A program made the translations under genes and the position numbers. Below the pieces are notes generated by a model. The model saw only the letters and a program-made list of their open reading frames with translations, was not told the DNA's origin and searched no databases. DNA of 64,000 nt from RYN-133 sp963754285 (GTDB lineage: Bacteria; Actinomycetota; Actinomycetes; Mycobacteriales; Jatrophihabitantaceae), in assembly GCA_963754285.1 (NCBI GenBank), contig CAVWFN010000020.1, positions 287,947 to 351,946 of the forward strand, read 5' to 3'. Positions 1-9,959 of the stretch are shown piece by piece; the stretch's first letter is position 1; each line of letters opens with the position of its first letter.

Positions 1-1091
1 GTTCGAGCGATGGGACGGCAAGGGCCTCCCCGGGAAGGTCTCGGGCGAACAGCTCGAGCAGACGATGCGCGTAGTACAGATCGCCGACGACGCCGAGGTG
101 TTTCACCGGACGGGCGGCACGGCTGCGGTGGCCGAGCTGCTCCGCTCGCGCCGGGGCACCGAGTTCGATCCTGCGCTTGTCGATCTGTGTCTCGCGCATC
201 TCGACGAGGTGTTCGCCGACCTCGACGCGATCGAGGCGTGGAGCGTCGTGATCGACGGCTGCGCCCCGCTCGACCGCGCGATTCCCGACGCGGAACTCGA
301 TGACGTCCTCGATGCCGTCGCTGACTACGCCGACCTCAAATCCCCTTGGTATCTGGGACATTCTCGCGCAGTGGCCACGCTCGTCCGCGACGCGGCGACG
401 ACCGCCGGCTGCAGCGCGTCCGATGTCACCGCGGTGGCGCGGGCAGCGCGCGTGCACCGGCTCGGCGCCACCGGCGTGTCGACCACGATCTGGAACAAGC
501 CGACGTGGACGGCGGCCGAGCGCGAACGCGTGCGCACCGTGCCGTATCTGACAGAGCGCGTGTTGAGCCGGCAACCGCAGCTCGCCGCCATCGGCGCGCT
601 CGCCGCGATGGCGCATGAGCGCATGGACGGAACGGGCTACCCGCGCTCGCTCGCCGGCGGCGCGATTCCCGAGCTGGCGCGCTTGCTCGCCGCGGCGGAC
701 GAGTACCAGACGCTGGCCGAAGACCGTCCCGGACGTGCGGCACTTACCGGCTCCGAACGCGAAGCCGCGTTGCGCACCGAAGCGACCGAAGGGCGCCTCG
801 ACGCCGGCGCTGTGCAAGCCGTACTCGCTGCGGCCGGGCATCGGGTGCGCCGGCGCGCTCCCCTGGTCGCCGGCCTGACTGCGCGCGAAGTCGAGGTACT
901 GCAACTGCTCGTCCGCGGAAACTCGAACAAGCAGATCGCGACGCGTCCTGTCGATCACGCCGCGCACCGTGGGCACGCACATCGAGCACATCTTCACCAA
1001 GACCGGCGTGTCGACCCGGGGCGCCGCCGCGATGTTCGCGCTGCGCCACGGCCTGGTCGACGCCCAAACATCGGCAGATCACCCGATGTGA
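1..1091 (+). CDS. HD-GYP domain regulator with C-terminal LuxR-type HTH (5' partial, frameshifted)
   Basis: The reading frame is already open at the left edge, so the start lies outside the window. Two HD-GYP-like blocks are visible: FERWDGKGLPG at the very start and HERMDGTGYP near base 615. HD-GYP domains usually hydrolyse cyclic-di-GMP. A LuxR-type DNA-binding helix-turn-helix begins with GLTAREVEVLQLL near base 875. The frame breaks near base 950, where one extra C in cgtcctgtcg shifts it. The +1 frame restores a normal LuxR ending (TVGTHIEHIFTKTGVSTRG) and stops at 1089-1091. Without that base the protein is a coherent HD-GYP/LuxR fusion, so I take the shift as a probable sequence error. 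Confidence 0.8.
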
Positions 1092-1121
1092 GGCACCGTC
1101 CGTCCTCCGTAGAACGGACGC

Positions 1122-1529
1122 ATGACCTCAACAGCAGCTCCACCGAGCACCGACGCCACGGCCCTACCCGCGGCCGCTCGCCTGCTCGACGCACTCACCC
1201 GGCGTGACTTCGCGTCGCTCGCTTCGTCGCTGTCGCCGGCCGTCTACTTCCGCGCGCTCGTCCCGCGCGGGCCGTTCGAACTGACCGGCACCGACGCAGT
1301 CACCGCCAAGTTCGAGCAGTGGTTCGGCGGCCCCGACTCGTTCGAGGTGCTCGACGCATCGATCGGACCGATCGGCGCCAAGACGTCGCTGCGCTGGCGC
1401 GTGCGGCGGTGCACCGCCGACGGCGCCGCCCGCGTCGTCGAACAACACGTGTTCGCCACCGGGGCCGAACAGCTCGACTCGATCGACTTGCTCTGCTCCG
1501 GATTCCACGCCGAAGGGAACACACGATGA
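1122..1529 (+). CDS. NTF2/SnoaL-like small protein
   Basis: A 135-residue soluble protein with the size and pattern of NTF2/SnoaL-like domains: an N-terminal helix ending in DALTRRDFASLASSLSPAV, then alternating strands ending in QLDSIDLLCSGFH. Such folds bind small hydrophobic ligands or act as isomerases; no catalytic residue can be assigned here. It starts 30 bases after the upstream regulator and its stop codon overlaps the next ATG (ATGA). It is therefore translationally coupled to the DsrE-like protein, and probably belongs to the same stress or signalling unit. Confidence 0.75.
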   Translation: MTSTAAPPSTDATALPAAARLLDALTRRDFASLASSLSPAVYFRALVPRGPFELTGTDAVTAKFEQWFGGPDSFEVLDASIGPIGAKTSLRWRVRRCTADGAARVVEQHVFATGAEQLDSIDLLCSGFHAEGNTR

Positions 1530-1882
1530 AGGCCGCAATCAGCCTGACCACCGGGCTGGAAGATCCGGAGAAGGTCACGGTCGCGCTGCTGGTCGCCGTC
1601 GGCGCGGCCGAAGCGGGACGCGAGACGCTGACGTTCCTGACCAAGGAAGCCGTCCGCCTCGTCCTGCCCGGCCACGCCATCGGCATCGCCTGCGACGGCT
1701 GCCCGCCGATCGCCGACCTCATGAAGCGCTACGACGCCGCCGGCGGGACGTTCCTGGTCTGCCCGATCTGCTTCAACTCGCGCGCCCTCGACCCGGCGCA
1801 GTTGCTTGCCAACGCCGAACTCGGCGGCACCGTCCAGCTGTGGGAGTGGATCGGCGACGGCGCGACGACGTTCAGCTACTAG
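1526..1882 (+). CDS. DsrE-family protein
   Basis: A 118-residue protein of the DsrE/DsrF-like fold, recognised from the order of motifs: an N-terminal strand with a TTGLEDPEKVTVALLVA segment, a FLTKEAVRLVLPG loop and two cysteine sites, CDGCPPI and CPICFNSR. DsrE-like proteins handle sulfur carriers or act as small redox partners. The paired cysteines (CDGC, CPIC) could be redox active or bind a metal. The start ATG overlaps the stop of the NTF2-like gene by four bases, so the two are co-translated. The exact substrate is unknown. Confidence 0.75.
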   Translation: MKAAISLTTGLEDPEKVTVALLVAVGAAEAGRETLTFLTKEAVRLVLPGHAIGIACDGCPPIADLMKRYDAAGGTFLVCPICFNSRALDPAQLLANAELGGTVQLWEWIGDGATTFSY

Positions 1883-1995
1883 CCGCACCGGGCCCGCGAG
1901 TTACGTTTACGCGAACTGGTCGTGTCGGGGTGGTCTCGACCGGTGGACGTAGGCCATGCTTCTGATCAACGAGGCGGCTCACGGGGGGTGCGGCG

Positions 1996-3678
1996 ATGCC
2001 GAAAGCGGACGGTCCGGACGACAATCCGGTCAGCCCCGACCGGTTCTGGCGAGCGCGCGCCATCAGCCGCCGCGACGCACTCCTGGGCATCGGCGGCATC
2101 GCGGCGAGCTTGGCGCTCGCGTCGTGCACCGGTTCGGGCCCATCCAGCTCGTCCTCCGGGCCCGCAACCGGCCCGGCACCCGGCACGACACCGGGCAGTT
2201 CCGGTCCGTCGGGAACACCGAAGCGCGGCGGCAAGCTCAGCGTGGCCGTCGAGGGCAACGGGCTCAAAGACATCATGGATGCCCAGAACGACCTGGCCAA
2301 GATCGATCAGGCACGTGCGGTCACCGGATGGGAACCGCTGCTCGAGTTCGACCGCGACTTCAAACTGTCGACGACCGGTCTGGCTGAGTCCGTCGAAGCC
2401 GACGGGCGGCTGGGTTACGTCATCAAGCTGCGCAAGGGCGTCGAGTTCCACGACGGCAAGACGCTGACCGCCGACGACGCCATCTACTCGTTGCAACGGC
2501 TGACTGACCCCAAGCTTGCCCTCGACGGCGGCACGGGCCTGCTCTCAGTCGACCGGACGAACATCAAGAAGGTCGATCAGTACACCGTGCGGCTCGGCCT
2601 GAGCCGTCCCGACGTCACGATCCCGTTCGGCCTCGCGTCCTACACCGCGACGATGGTGCCGGAGGGGTACAAGAACACCGGCACGTCCTGGCAGAAGGGC
2701 CAGGTCGGCACGGGTCCCTTCCGGCTCACCTCGTTCAACCCGGGCCAACGTTCCGAGCACGAGCGATTCGCCAACTACCGCGTGTCGGGCAAGCCGTATC
2801 TGGACAACGTCACGATCCTCGACATCGACGATCCGAACGCCCGCATGAACGCGCTGATCGCGGGGCAGGTGCAGGCGATCGCCGACGTGCCGTACACGCA
2901 GACCAACGTCATCACCCAGCAGCCCTCGCTCGTGTTGTTCAACAACGAGGGCGGCGGCTGGCTGACGCTGTGCATGCGCATCGACCAAGAGCCGTTCACC
3001 GACGTGCGCGTTCGACAGGCCTTCCGGCTGATCGTCGACCGCAACCAGATGCTCGAGAACGCGCTGGGCGGCTTCGGTCGCATAGCGAATGACCTGTACG
3101 CCCCGTTCGATCCTGCGTACCTGCAGGTGCCGCAGCGCGTGCAAGACCTCGACCAGGCCAAGTCACTGCTCAGCGCGGCAGGCCACTCGAACCTCACGAT
3201 CGACCTGCAGACGAGCGAGGTCGCCGCCGGGCTCAACGCGATGTGCCAGGTCTTCGCCGAACAGGCCAAGGGCGCGGGCGTCACCGTCAATGTCAAAGTC
3301 ATGGACTCGACGACCTTCAACAACGGCTTCCAGAAGTGGACGTTCTCGCCCGACTTCTGGGGAACGCGCAACTACCTTCCACAGGTCGCCCAGGGGTCGC
3401 TGCACGGTGCGCCGTACAACGAGACGTATTGGCCACCGACAGGATCGAACTTCGCCTCGCTGTATCAGCAGGCGCTCGCCGAGCAGGACGCCGGCAAGCA
3501 GACCGATATCATCCACGAGATGATGCGCGAGGAGTTCGAGACCGGCGGCTACATCATCCCGTTCTTCGACAATCTCGTCGACGCGTACTCGAACAAGGTC
3601 GGCGGCTTCCAGAAGAACCGCGGGACGCTGAATCTCGACTATTACGGACGGCACTTCGCAGACGTGTACCTCGTCTGA
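1996..3678 (+). CDS. Peptide ABC transporter substrate-binding lipoprotein (family 5)
   Basis: A 560-residue extracellular solute-binding protein of the Dpp/Opp type. The N-terminus has a twin-arginine-like signal (SRRDALLGIGG) followed by a lipobox (LALASC), so it is probably exported folded by Tat and lipid-anchored. A low-complexity Ser/Gly/Pro linker follows. Family features include KLRKGVEFHDGKTLTADD, GTGPFRL and VRQAFRLIVDRNQM. It is the first gene of a four-gene importer (permeases at 3686 and 4701, ATPase at 5588). A G-rich ribosome binding site (acgggggg) precedes the ATG. The ligand is probably an oligopeptide, but family 5 proteins also bind nickel, haem or opines. Confidence 0.9.
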   Translation: MPKADGPDDNPVSPDRFWRARAISRRDALLGIGGIAASLALASCTGSGPSSSSSGPATGPAPGTTPGSSGPSGTPKRGGKLSVAVEGNGLKDIMDAQNDLAKIDQARAVTGWEPLLEFDRDFKLSTTGLAESVEADGRLGYVIKLRKGVEFHDGKTLTADDAIYSLQRLTDPKLALDGGTGLLSVDRTNIKKVDQYTVRLGLSRPDVTIPFGLASYTATMVPEGYKNTGTSWQKGQVGTGPFRLTSFNPGQRSEHERFANYRVSGKPYLDNVTILDIDDPNARMNALIAGQVQAIADVPYTQTNVITQQPSLVLFNNEGGGWLTLCMRIDQEPFTDVRVRQAFRLIVDRNQMLENALGGFGRIANDLYAPFDPAYLQVPQRVQDLDQAKSLLSAAGHSNLTIDLQTSEVAAGLNAMCQVFAEQAKGAGVTVNVKVMDSTTFNNGFQKWTFSPDFWGTRNYLPQVAQGSLHGAPYNETYWPPTGSNFASLYQQALAEQDAGKQTDIIHEMMREEFETGGYIIPFFDNLVDAYSNKVGGFQKNRGTLNLDYYGRHFADVYLV

Positions 3679-3685
3679 GCGCGGC

Positions 3686-4693
3686 GTGACGAAGCACAGT
3701 CTCAGCCTGCGGCTCGCGCGGCGGTTACGGCCGCGAGGTCTCGCGGGACTCGTCGTGGTACGCGTGGTCCTCGCCGTGATGACCCTGGTCGTCGTCTCGA
3801 TCATCGTGTTCGCGTCGACGCAACTGCTCCCGGGCAACGCGGCCGAGGCCAAGCTCGGCAAGCAGGCCACGAAGGCCTCCCTTGCGGCGCTCGAGAAGCA
3901 GCTCGGGCTCAACAACTCGCCGTGGCACCAGTATCTGCACTTCGTCGGCGGGTTGTTGCGCGGCGATCCCGGCAACTCGTTGACGTCCGGACAACCGATC
4001 ATGAACGACCTGACGCCACGGCTGGGCAATTCCGCGTTCCTGGTGTTGGTCGCCGCGGCGATCTCGATCCCGCTGTCACTGCTGATCGGCACGCTGGCGG
4101 CGGTGCGTCGCGACGGCGTCCTCGACGAGGTGTCCTCGTTCCTGCAGCGCGTGCTCGCGTCCATCCCCGAATTCGTCATCGGACTCGCGCTCATCGCCTT
4201 GTTCGCGACGAGCGTGTTCCATCTCTTCCCAGCGGTGTCGATCATTCCGCCCGGATCGCCGCCGTGGTCGAACCTCGATGCGATATGGCTGCCCGCGCTG
4301 ACGTTGGTGCTCGTCGTCACCCCGAACATCGCGCTCATCATGCGCGCTGCGATGGTCGAGGTGCTCGAGTCCGACTACATCGAGTCTGCGCGTCTGACCG
4401 GGGTGCCGGAACGACAGATCGTGGTGCGGCACGCGCTGCCCAATGCCCTGGCGCCGGCGTTCCAGGTCATCGCGCTGAATCTGGCCTATCTCGCCGGCGG
4501 CGTGATCGTCGTCGAGTCGGTGTTCTCGTACACCGGTATCGGCATCGCGATGCGCGACGCCGTGCTCAACCGCGACTTCCCCACCGCGCAGGTGGTCACG
4601 ATGATCATCGCTGCGGTGTACGTCGTGACGAACCTCGCGGCCGACATCGGGACCATCCTCGTGACCCCGCGACTGCGCACCAGGCTGGCGTGA
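3686..4693 (+). CDS. Peptide ABC transporter permease, DppB type
   Basis: A 335-residue inner-membrane permease with a GTG start seven bases after the binding-protein stop. It has an N-terminal transmembrane helix (VVRVVLAVMTLVVVSIIVF), the DppB-family signature LPGNAAEAKLGKQAT and a typical EAA loop (YIESARLTGVPERQIVVRHA) that docks on the ATPase. Six helices are expected, matching the family size of about 310-340 residues. With the DppC-type permease downstream it should form the membrane pore of the importer. The frame is intact. Confidence 0.9.
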   Translation: MTKHSLSLRLARRLRPRGLAGLVVVRVVLAVMTLVVVSIIVFASTQLLPGNAAEAKLGKQATKASLAALEKQLGLNNSPWHQYLHFVGGLLRGDPGNSLTSGQPIMNDLTPRLGNSAFLVLVAAAISIPLSLLIGTLAAVRRDGVLDEVSSFLQRVLASIPEFVIGLALIALFATSVFHLFPAVSIIPPGSPPWSNLDAIWLPALTLVLVVTPNIALIMRAAMVEVLESDYIESARLTGVPERQIVVRHALPNALAPAFQVIALNLAYLAGGVIVVESVFSYTGIGIAMRDAVLNRDFPTAQVVTMIIAAVYVVTNLAADIGTILVTPRLRTRLA

Positions 4694-4700
4694 TCGACCG

Positions 4701-5591
4701 ATGACAACCGATCTCGCGGAGAACATCGCTCGGGAGGCGCCCACCGCCGTCGTGCGCTCCCGCGGCGTGCTGCGACGGTCGCTGAGACTGTGGCGCACAC
4801 GGATAGGCCTCGCCATCACGATCGTGCTGATGCTCGTCGCGATCATCGGACCGTTGTTCGCGCCGCACGACCCGAGCGCGCTGCTCGGCCGGCCGTACCA
4901 AGTGCCGTCACCCGGCCTGCCGCTCGGCGCTGATTACCTCGGCCAGGACGTGCTGTCGCGCTTCCTCGACGGCGGACGTTCGATCCTGATCGTGGCTGCG
5001 TTGTCGACCCTGCTCGGTGTCGGTGGCGGGGTTCTGATCGCGCTGTGGGCCGCGTTGTCGAAGGGATGGGTCGACAACACTCTGTTGCGGTTGACGGACA
5101 TTCTGCTCGCGTTCCCGCAGATTCTGCTCGCGCTGATCGTCATTGCGACCGTCGGAACGAAGACGTGGCTGATCGTGCTGACGGTCGCGCTGACCACGCT
5201 GCCACGCACCGTCCGGGTGATCCGCGGTGCGGCATCCGGCGTGGTCGAGCGCGAGTTCGTCGACGCGGCGCGTGCCAACGGCGAGGGACAGCTGCGCCTC
5301 GCGCTCGTCGAGGTGTTGCCGAATGTCATCGGCGCGCTCGGCGTCGAAGCGACGTTCCGGCTGACCTACGCCGTTCAACTGATCGCCGCCCTCGCGTTCC
5401 TCGGGTTCGCGCCCGACCAGAACGCGCCCAACTGGGGAACGATGGTGTCGCAGAATGCCAGTGCGTTGACATTGCAACCCAATGCGCCGCTCGTCCCGGC
5501 AATCGCAATCGCCTTGCTCACTGTGGGCGTCGGGCTCGTCGGTGACGGCATCGCCCGAGCCGCCGCAGGCATCGACCGGGGCGCATCGTGA
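4701..5591 (+). CDS. Peptide ABC transporter permease, DppC type
   Basis: A 296-residue membrane permease with the DppC layout: a cytoplasmic N-terminus, a first helix (RIGLAITIVLMLVAIIGPLFA), the FAPHDPS motif, then the conserved GADYLGQDVLSRFLDGGR. The EAA loop reads REFVDAARANGEGQLRLAL. It is the partner of the DppB-type permease that ends eight bases upstream. Its last four bases overlap the GTG start of the ATPase gene, so the importer is one translationally coupled operon. Confidence 0.9.
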   Translation: MTTDLAENIAREAPTAVVRSRGVLRRSLRLWRTRIGLAITIVLMLVAIIGPLFAPHDPSALLGRPYQVPSPGLPLGADYLGQDVLSRFLDGGRSILIVAALSTLLGVGGGVLIALWAALSKGWVDNTLLRLTDILLAFPQILLALIVIATVGTKTWLIVLTVALTTLPRTVRVIRGAASGVVEREFVDAARANGEGQLRLALVEVLPNVIGALGVEATFRLTYAVQLIAALAFLGFAPDQNAPNWGTMVSQNASALTLQPNAPLVPAIAIALLTVGVGLVGDGIARAAAGIDRGAS

Positions 5592-7375
5592 CCGAGACCG
5601 ACATCGACAGCGCAGCCGTTCGCGTCAACGGCCTGCGGATCGAAGTTGCGGCCACGCGTCACGACATCGTCGACGACGTGTCGTTCGAGATCGGCCGGGG
5701 CGAGGTCCTGGCTCTTGTCGGCGAGTCGGGGTCGGGCAAGACGACCGCCGCGCTCGCACTGCTGGCTCACGAGCGACGAGGCGTCCGCATCGCCGGCGGG
5801 CGCGCGCTCGTCGCCGACGCCGACATGTTCGAACTCGGCAAGCGTGGCCGGCGCGATGCACGCGGAAAGCTGGTCTCCTACGTGCCGCAGGATCCGGGTG
5901 CTGCGCTCAATCCCGCCCGTCGCGTCGGCACGCACCTGATGGAAGCGCTCAAGGTGCATGACTGGGGTGGGAGCGATCAGCGCCGTCGCGAGCGCATCTC
6001 GGAGATGTTGCGCGAGGTCTCGCTGCCCGACGATGCGCAGTTTCTGCGTCGTTACCCGCACCAACTGTCGGGCGGGCAGCAGCAGCGAGTCAGCATCGCG
6101 ATGGCGTTCGCCTGCCAGCCGGCCGTCGTCGTCCTCGACGAACCGACGACCGGCCTCGATGTCACTACACAGGCGCACGTGCTGGCGACCGTCCGACGCA
6201 TCACGTCACTCGAGGGCGCAGCGGCCCTGTACGTGTCGCACGATCTGTCAGTCGTCAGCAGCCTCGCCGACCGTGTCGCGGTGATGTATGCCGGACGGAT
6301 CGTCGAGCAGGGCAGCGCGACCGAGATCTTCGCCGCGCCCGCTCATCCGTACACGCGGCAACTGATCGCGGCGGTGCCGCGTATCGATGTCACTCGGAGC
6401 CTGACCGCCATTCCGGGACGCGCGCCGTCGCCCGGATCCCGTCCGCCTGGGTGCCCCTTCGCGCCCCGATGCGCGCTGCGCGTGGCCGAATGCACGAAAC
6501 GACTGCCCGAGCCGGTGCTGGTCGGCGCCGGGCACACCGCACGCTGCATCCGCGTGGCCGAATCGCGCGCGACGCTGGCGACGACGGCGCCGGCTCCGGT
6601 CGTGGCAGCGGCCGATCACCCGGAAGGAATCGTGCGCGTCGCCGGGCTCACCGCGCGGTATGCCGACGTCGAGGTCGTGCACGACGTCACCCTCGCGGTC
6701 GCACGACGCGAATGCCTTGCGCTCGTGGGCGAATCGGGCAGCGGCAAGACGACCGTGTCGCGCTGCATCGTCGGGCTGCACGACCGCTGGGACGGCGCGA
6801 TCACCCTCGGCGGCGTCGATCTGGCCCACTCGGCCCGGCACCGCAACAGCGCGAACAAGCGCGACATCCAGTACATCTTCCAGAACCCGTACGGCTCGCT
6901 GAACCCGCGCCGCACCGTCGGTCAGTCGGTCGCGCGTCCGCTGGCTCTGCTCGGCCTGAGCCGGAACCTCGTCCGCCGCCAGGTGGCCGGCCTCCTGGAG
7001 CGCGTCTCGCTGCCGGCCGACTATGCCGCGAAGTATCCCGACGAACTGTCCGGCGGCGAGCGTCAGCGCGTCGCCATCGCGCGTGCGCTGATCTGCCGCC
7101 CGAAGGTGCTTCTGTGCGACGAGGTGACAAGCGCGCTCGACGTCTCGGTCCAGGCCGCCATCGTGACGTTGTTGCGCGAGCTGCAGGAAGATCTCGGTTT
7201 GAGCATCCTGTTCATCACGCACAACCTGCCGCTCGTGCGCTCGATCGCCCAGCGCGTCGCCGTGATGCAGGACGGCCGCATCGTCGAGGCCGGCCCGATG
7301 GAGCAGGTGCTGGAACGCCCGGAACACGAGTACACGAAGAGATTGCTCGCCGACGCCCCACGGTTGGCCGGTTAG
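5588..7375 (+). CDS. Fused double ATP-binding protein (DppD-DppF) of peptide ABC importer
   Basis: A 595-residue protein with two complete ABC ATPase domains in one chain. Domain 1 has Walker A GESGSGKTT, signature LSGGQQQRVSIAMA and Walker B VVVLDEPTTGLD. Domain 2 repeats these with GESGSGKTT, LSGGERQRVAIARA and VLLCDEVTSALD. Between them lies the oligopeptide-transporter C-terminal motif with cysteines (PPGCPFAPRCALRVAEC). In many bacteria these domains are two genes (dppD, dppF); the fusion is common in actinobacteria. It powers the permeases encoded at 3686-5591. Confidence 0.92.
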   Translation: MTETDIDSAAVRVNGLRIEVAATRHDIVDDVSFEIGRGEVLALVGESGSGKTTAALALLAHERRGVRIAGGRALVADADMFELGKRGRRDARGKLVSYVPQDPGAALNPARRVGTHLMEALKVHDWGGSDQRRRERISEMLREVSLPDDAQFLRRYPHQLSGGQQQRVSIAMAFACQPAVVVLDEPTTGLDVTTQAHVLATVRRITSLEGAAALYVSHDLSVVSSLADRVAVMYAGRIVEQGSATEIFAAPAHPYTRQLIAAVPRIDVTRSLTAIPGRAPSPGSRPPGCPFAPRCALRVAECTKRLPEPVLVGAGHTARCIRVAESRATLATTAPAPVVAAADHPEGIVRVAGLTARYADVEVVHDVTLAVARRECLALVGESGSGKTTVSRCIVGLHDRWDGAITLGGVDLAHSARHRNSANKRDIQYIFQNPYGSLNPRRTVGQSVARPLALLGLSRNLVRRQVAGLLERVSLPADYAAKYPDELSGGERQRVAIARALICRPKVLLCDEVTSALDVSVQAAIVTLLRELQEDLGLSILFITHNLPLVRSIAQRVAVMQDGRIVEAGPMEQVLERPEHEYTKRLLADAPRLAG

Positions 7376-7555
7376 GCACCCACCGACGTAGGCGCCATCA
7401 CGCTCGCGTGCTCGCCACTCGCACACCGTGTGCCGGATCGCCGCGACTTGAGGCCGGTTGGAGGTCGGCGCAATAGCGTTGCGTCGCCTTTCCAGGGCCT
7501 GGTTGTGCAGTGCGCGGCGCTGACCCCGGTGCCGCAGGAGCGAAGGGACGACCTC

Positions 7556-8170
7556 ATGAACGTGACCCGGTGGCTACCGTCCTCGACTCGCGGCAAGCTT
7601 GGTGCCGTTGGCGGTGTGGTGATGCTCGTCGTGGCGGCCGGCGTCACGGCGTCCTCGAGCTCGAGTGCGGCTGCCAAGTCGTTCACCTTCGCCCTCCAGC
7701 GCTCGTCGTCAGCCATCACTTCTTGTCTGCCTCACGCCGGCGGCAGCGTCACGATCACCCCGGGCACGCTGAACGACACGATGAAGGTCTCGATCCACGG
7801 CATGCCGAACAACCGCGACTTCGACCTGTTCGTCATCCAGCAACCCACCGCGCCCTTCGGCGTCTCGTGGTACCAGACCGACATCGAATCCCATGGAACC
7901 GGCGCGGGCAGCGTGACGGTGGTCGGCGTCTTCGATTCAGAGACCTTCTCGGTGTCCCCCGGCGGGACGACGACGTTCTCGCCGACGCACCAGTACCACC
8001 TGGGGCTGTGGTTCAACAATCCGAATGTCCCGTTCAACCTGCACTGCGAAGGCAGCGCGACGTCCCCGATCGTCACGCCGTTCAACGGTGCGCAGCACGC
8101 TGGAATTCAGGTGTTGAACACCGCGGAGTTCCCGGCCAACGCCGGCCCGCTGTCGCACGTGCATCGCTGA
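7556..8170 (+). CDS. Secreted protein of unknown function
   Basis: A 204-residue protein with an N-terminal signal sequence: positive residues, then a hydrophobic core (GAVGGVVMLVVAAGVTA) and a Ser/Ala-rich cleavage region. The mature part is predicted beta-rich. It has two cysteines (SCLPHAG and LHCEGS) that could pair outside the cell, and a Thr/Gly-rich stretch. I do not recognise the family. ATG 7556 is chosen because it gives a proper signal peptide. It follows the importer ATPase by 180 bases and faces the next gene tail to tail. An extracellular or envelope location is inferred. Confidence 0.6.
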   Translation: MNVTRWLPSSTRGKLGAVGGVVMLVVAAGVTASSSSSAAAKSFTFALQRSSSAITSCLPHAGGSVTITPGTLNDTMKVSIHGMPNNRDFDLFVIQQPTAPFGVSWYQTDIESHGTGAGSVTVVGVFDSETFSVSPGGTTTFSPTHQYHLGLWFNNPNVPFNLHCEGSATSPIVTPFNGAQHAGIQVLNTAEFPANAGPLSHVHR

Positions 8171-8200
8171 TCGGTTCTGTCCCGGCTCTCAGCCTGACGT

Positions 8201-8740
8201 TCAGCCGGTCGCGCGGTGGCGACCGCGGCTCGTATGGCGCGGTTCGGGATACACGAGCGAGACGTCGATGTAGTCCCACTTGTCGATCCAGCGGTCGGGG
8301 TTCGCGGCGTGCAGCTCGCGCAGCGTGCGCTGCGCTTCGTCATAGGTTCGGACGAGTCGCGCGACCCTCGGGTCCGCGAGTCGCGTCAGGATCGGGCAAC
8401 GCCGCTTGCCGCAGCTGCAGCGCTTGCCACGCGGATGATGGTGATGGGCGGCCTCGGACAGGACATCTACGAGCAACTCGCGACTGGCATACGCCGCCTG
8501 CATCTTGACGCGGTAGTGATCTCGCTCGCCCTGCGCCAACAACGCCTCGTCCTGGGCGTCGAGCACGGCGCGGTGATACATCGCGGCATGATCGGTCTCG
8601 CGCACGGCGAGGTCTGCGATGGTGTCGCCGGCGTGCTCTCGGCAGCGCACGCACATCGTCAGCGCTGCATGCTCGTCGCCGTACTGGACGGTCTCGTGCA
8701 GGCCACAACAAGGGCACCGCAGGCGGGTCGCAACGCGCAA
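8201..8740 (-). CDS. Cys-rich zinc-ribbon protein of unknown function
   Basis: A 179-residue cytoplasmic protein. A zinc-ribbon-like N-terminus has two CxxC-type pairs (CPCC and CVRC) and a second cluster lies further on (CSCGKRRCP) after a His-rich HHHHPRGKR stretch. The C-terminal half is helical and charged. The TTG start at 8740 is supported by a strong aggggg ribosome binding site eight bases upstream. The tail converges with the secreted protein at 8170. The metal sites suggest nucleic-acid or protein binding, but no function can be assigned. Confidence 0.6.
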   Translation of the reverse strand: MRVATRLRCPCCGLHETVQYGDEHAALTMCVRCREHAGDTIADLAVRETDHAAMYHRAVLDAQDEALLAQGERDHYRVKMQAAYASRELLVDVLSEAAHHHHPRGKRCSCGKRRCPILTRLADPRVARLVRTYDEAQRTLRELHAANPDRWIDKWDYIDVSLVYPEPRHTSRGRHRATG

Positions 8741-8960
8741 GTGACGTGCCCCCTAACGACCGCAGAGACGGTCTCACCCTTGGGACGAATCCTGACACGA
8801 GGTGTCTTTCGAGGAAGCCAACACCGCAGCGTGTCGGCGTGCGAACTTGACCGCCGAGCAGCGCAGAGTGGCGTGCTTAGGCTTGCCAGTGGCGGACCGT
8901 TCTCGTCCGCCGAAGCGCACCGCCGTCGTGAAACGGCGCAGCTCTGACGAAAGGCGACCG

Positions 8961-9935
8961 ATGAAATACCGCAAGCTCGGCACGACCGGCCTCGACGTGT
9001 CCGCGATCTGCCTCGGCTGTATGAGCTACGGCGAACCCGATCGTGGCCCGCATCCGTGGTCGCTCGGAGAGGACGACGCCCGGCCGTTCTTCCGACAGGC
9101 GCTCGACGCGGGCATCAACTTCTTCGACACGGCGAACACCTACTCGGCCGGGTCGAGCGAAGAGATCACCGGACGTGCGCTACGCGACTTCGCCGACCGC
9201 GACGAGATCGTGCTCGCCACGAAGGTGTTCATGCCGGTCGACCGGCAGGGCCCGAACTCGAAAGGCCTGTCGCGCAAGGCGATCATGGCGAGCATCGACG
9301 CCAGCCTGCGGCGCCTGCAGACCGACTACGTCGACCTGTACCAGATCCACCGCTGGGACCCCGACGTCCCGATCGAAGAGACGCTCGAGGCGCTGCACGA
9401 CGTGGTCAAGGCGGGCAAGGCGCGCTACATCGGCGCTTCCTCGATGTGGGCATGGCAATTCAGCAAGGCGTTGCACCTGGCCGACGCGAACGGCTGGACC
9501 CGATTCGTCACGATGCAGGACCACTACAACCTGCTCAATCGCGAGGAGGAGCGCGAGATGCTGCCGCTGTGCGCGGACGAGGGCATCGGCGTCATCCCGT
9601 GGAGCCCGCTGGCCCGCGGCAAGCTCACTCGCGATTGGGACGAGCAGACCACCCGCTCGGAATCCGACGAGTTCGGCCGCACCCTCTACCTCGACAGCGA
9701 CAAGCAGATCGTGGACGCCGTGGCCGAGGTCGCTTCCGAGCGCGGCGTGTCCCGCGCGCAGGTGGCGCTGGCCTGGGTCATGTCCAATCCCGTCGTGGAC
9801 GCCCCGATCGTCGGCGCCACCAAGGCGCGCCACGTCGACGACGCGGTCGCCGCTGTTGATCTCGAGCTGACCGACGACGAGATCGAGCGGCTGACAGGGC
9901 CGTACACCCCGCACGAGGTGGTCGGCTTCCAGTAG
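8961..9935 (+). CDS. Aldo/keto reductase
   Basis: A 324-residue NADPH-dependent oxidoreductase of the aldo/keto reductase superfamily (YajO/AKR11-like). It starts with the family motif YRKLGTTGLDVSAICLGC. The catalytic tetrad is visible as DTANTY (Asp and Tyr), LATKVF (Lys) and QIHRWD (His). The C-terminal cofactor site reads PIVGATKARHVDDAV. ATG 8961 is chosen over an earlier in-frame start because it follows a gaaagg ribosome binding site and matches the family N-terminus. A strong hairpin terminator lies just downstream. Confidence 0.9.
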   Translation: MKYRKLGTTGLDVSAICLGCMSYGEPDRGPHPWSLGEDDARPFFRQALDAGINFFDTANTYSAGSSEEITGRALRDFADRDEIVLATKVFMPVDRQGPNSKGLSRKAIMASIDASLRRLQTDYVDLYQIHRWDPDVPIEETLEALHDVVKAGKARYIGASSMWAWQFSKALHLADANGWTRFVTMQDHYNLLNREEEREMLPLCADEGIGVIPWSPLARGKLTRDWDEQTTRSESDEFGRTLYLDSDKQIVDAVAEVASERGVSRAQVALAWVMSNPVVDAPIVGATKARHVDDAVAAVDLELTDDEIERLTGPYTPHEVVGFQ

Positions 9936-9959
9936 CGCAGCCGGCTGGTAGAAGACGAA

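Noticed and set aside
3163..4341. 392-residue minus-strand open frame across the first importer
   Set aside because: It overlaps two well-supported plus-strand genes and reads as their antisense.
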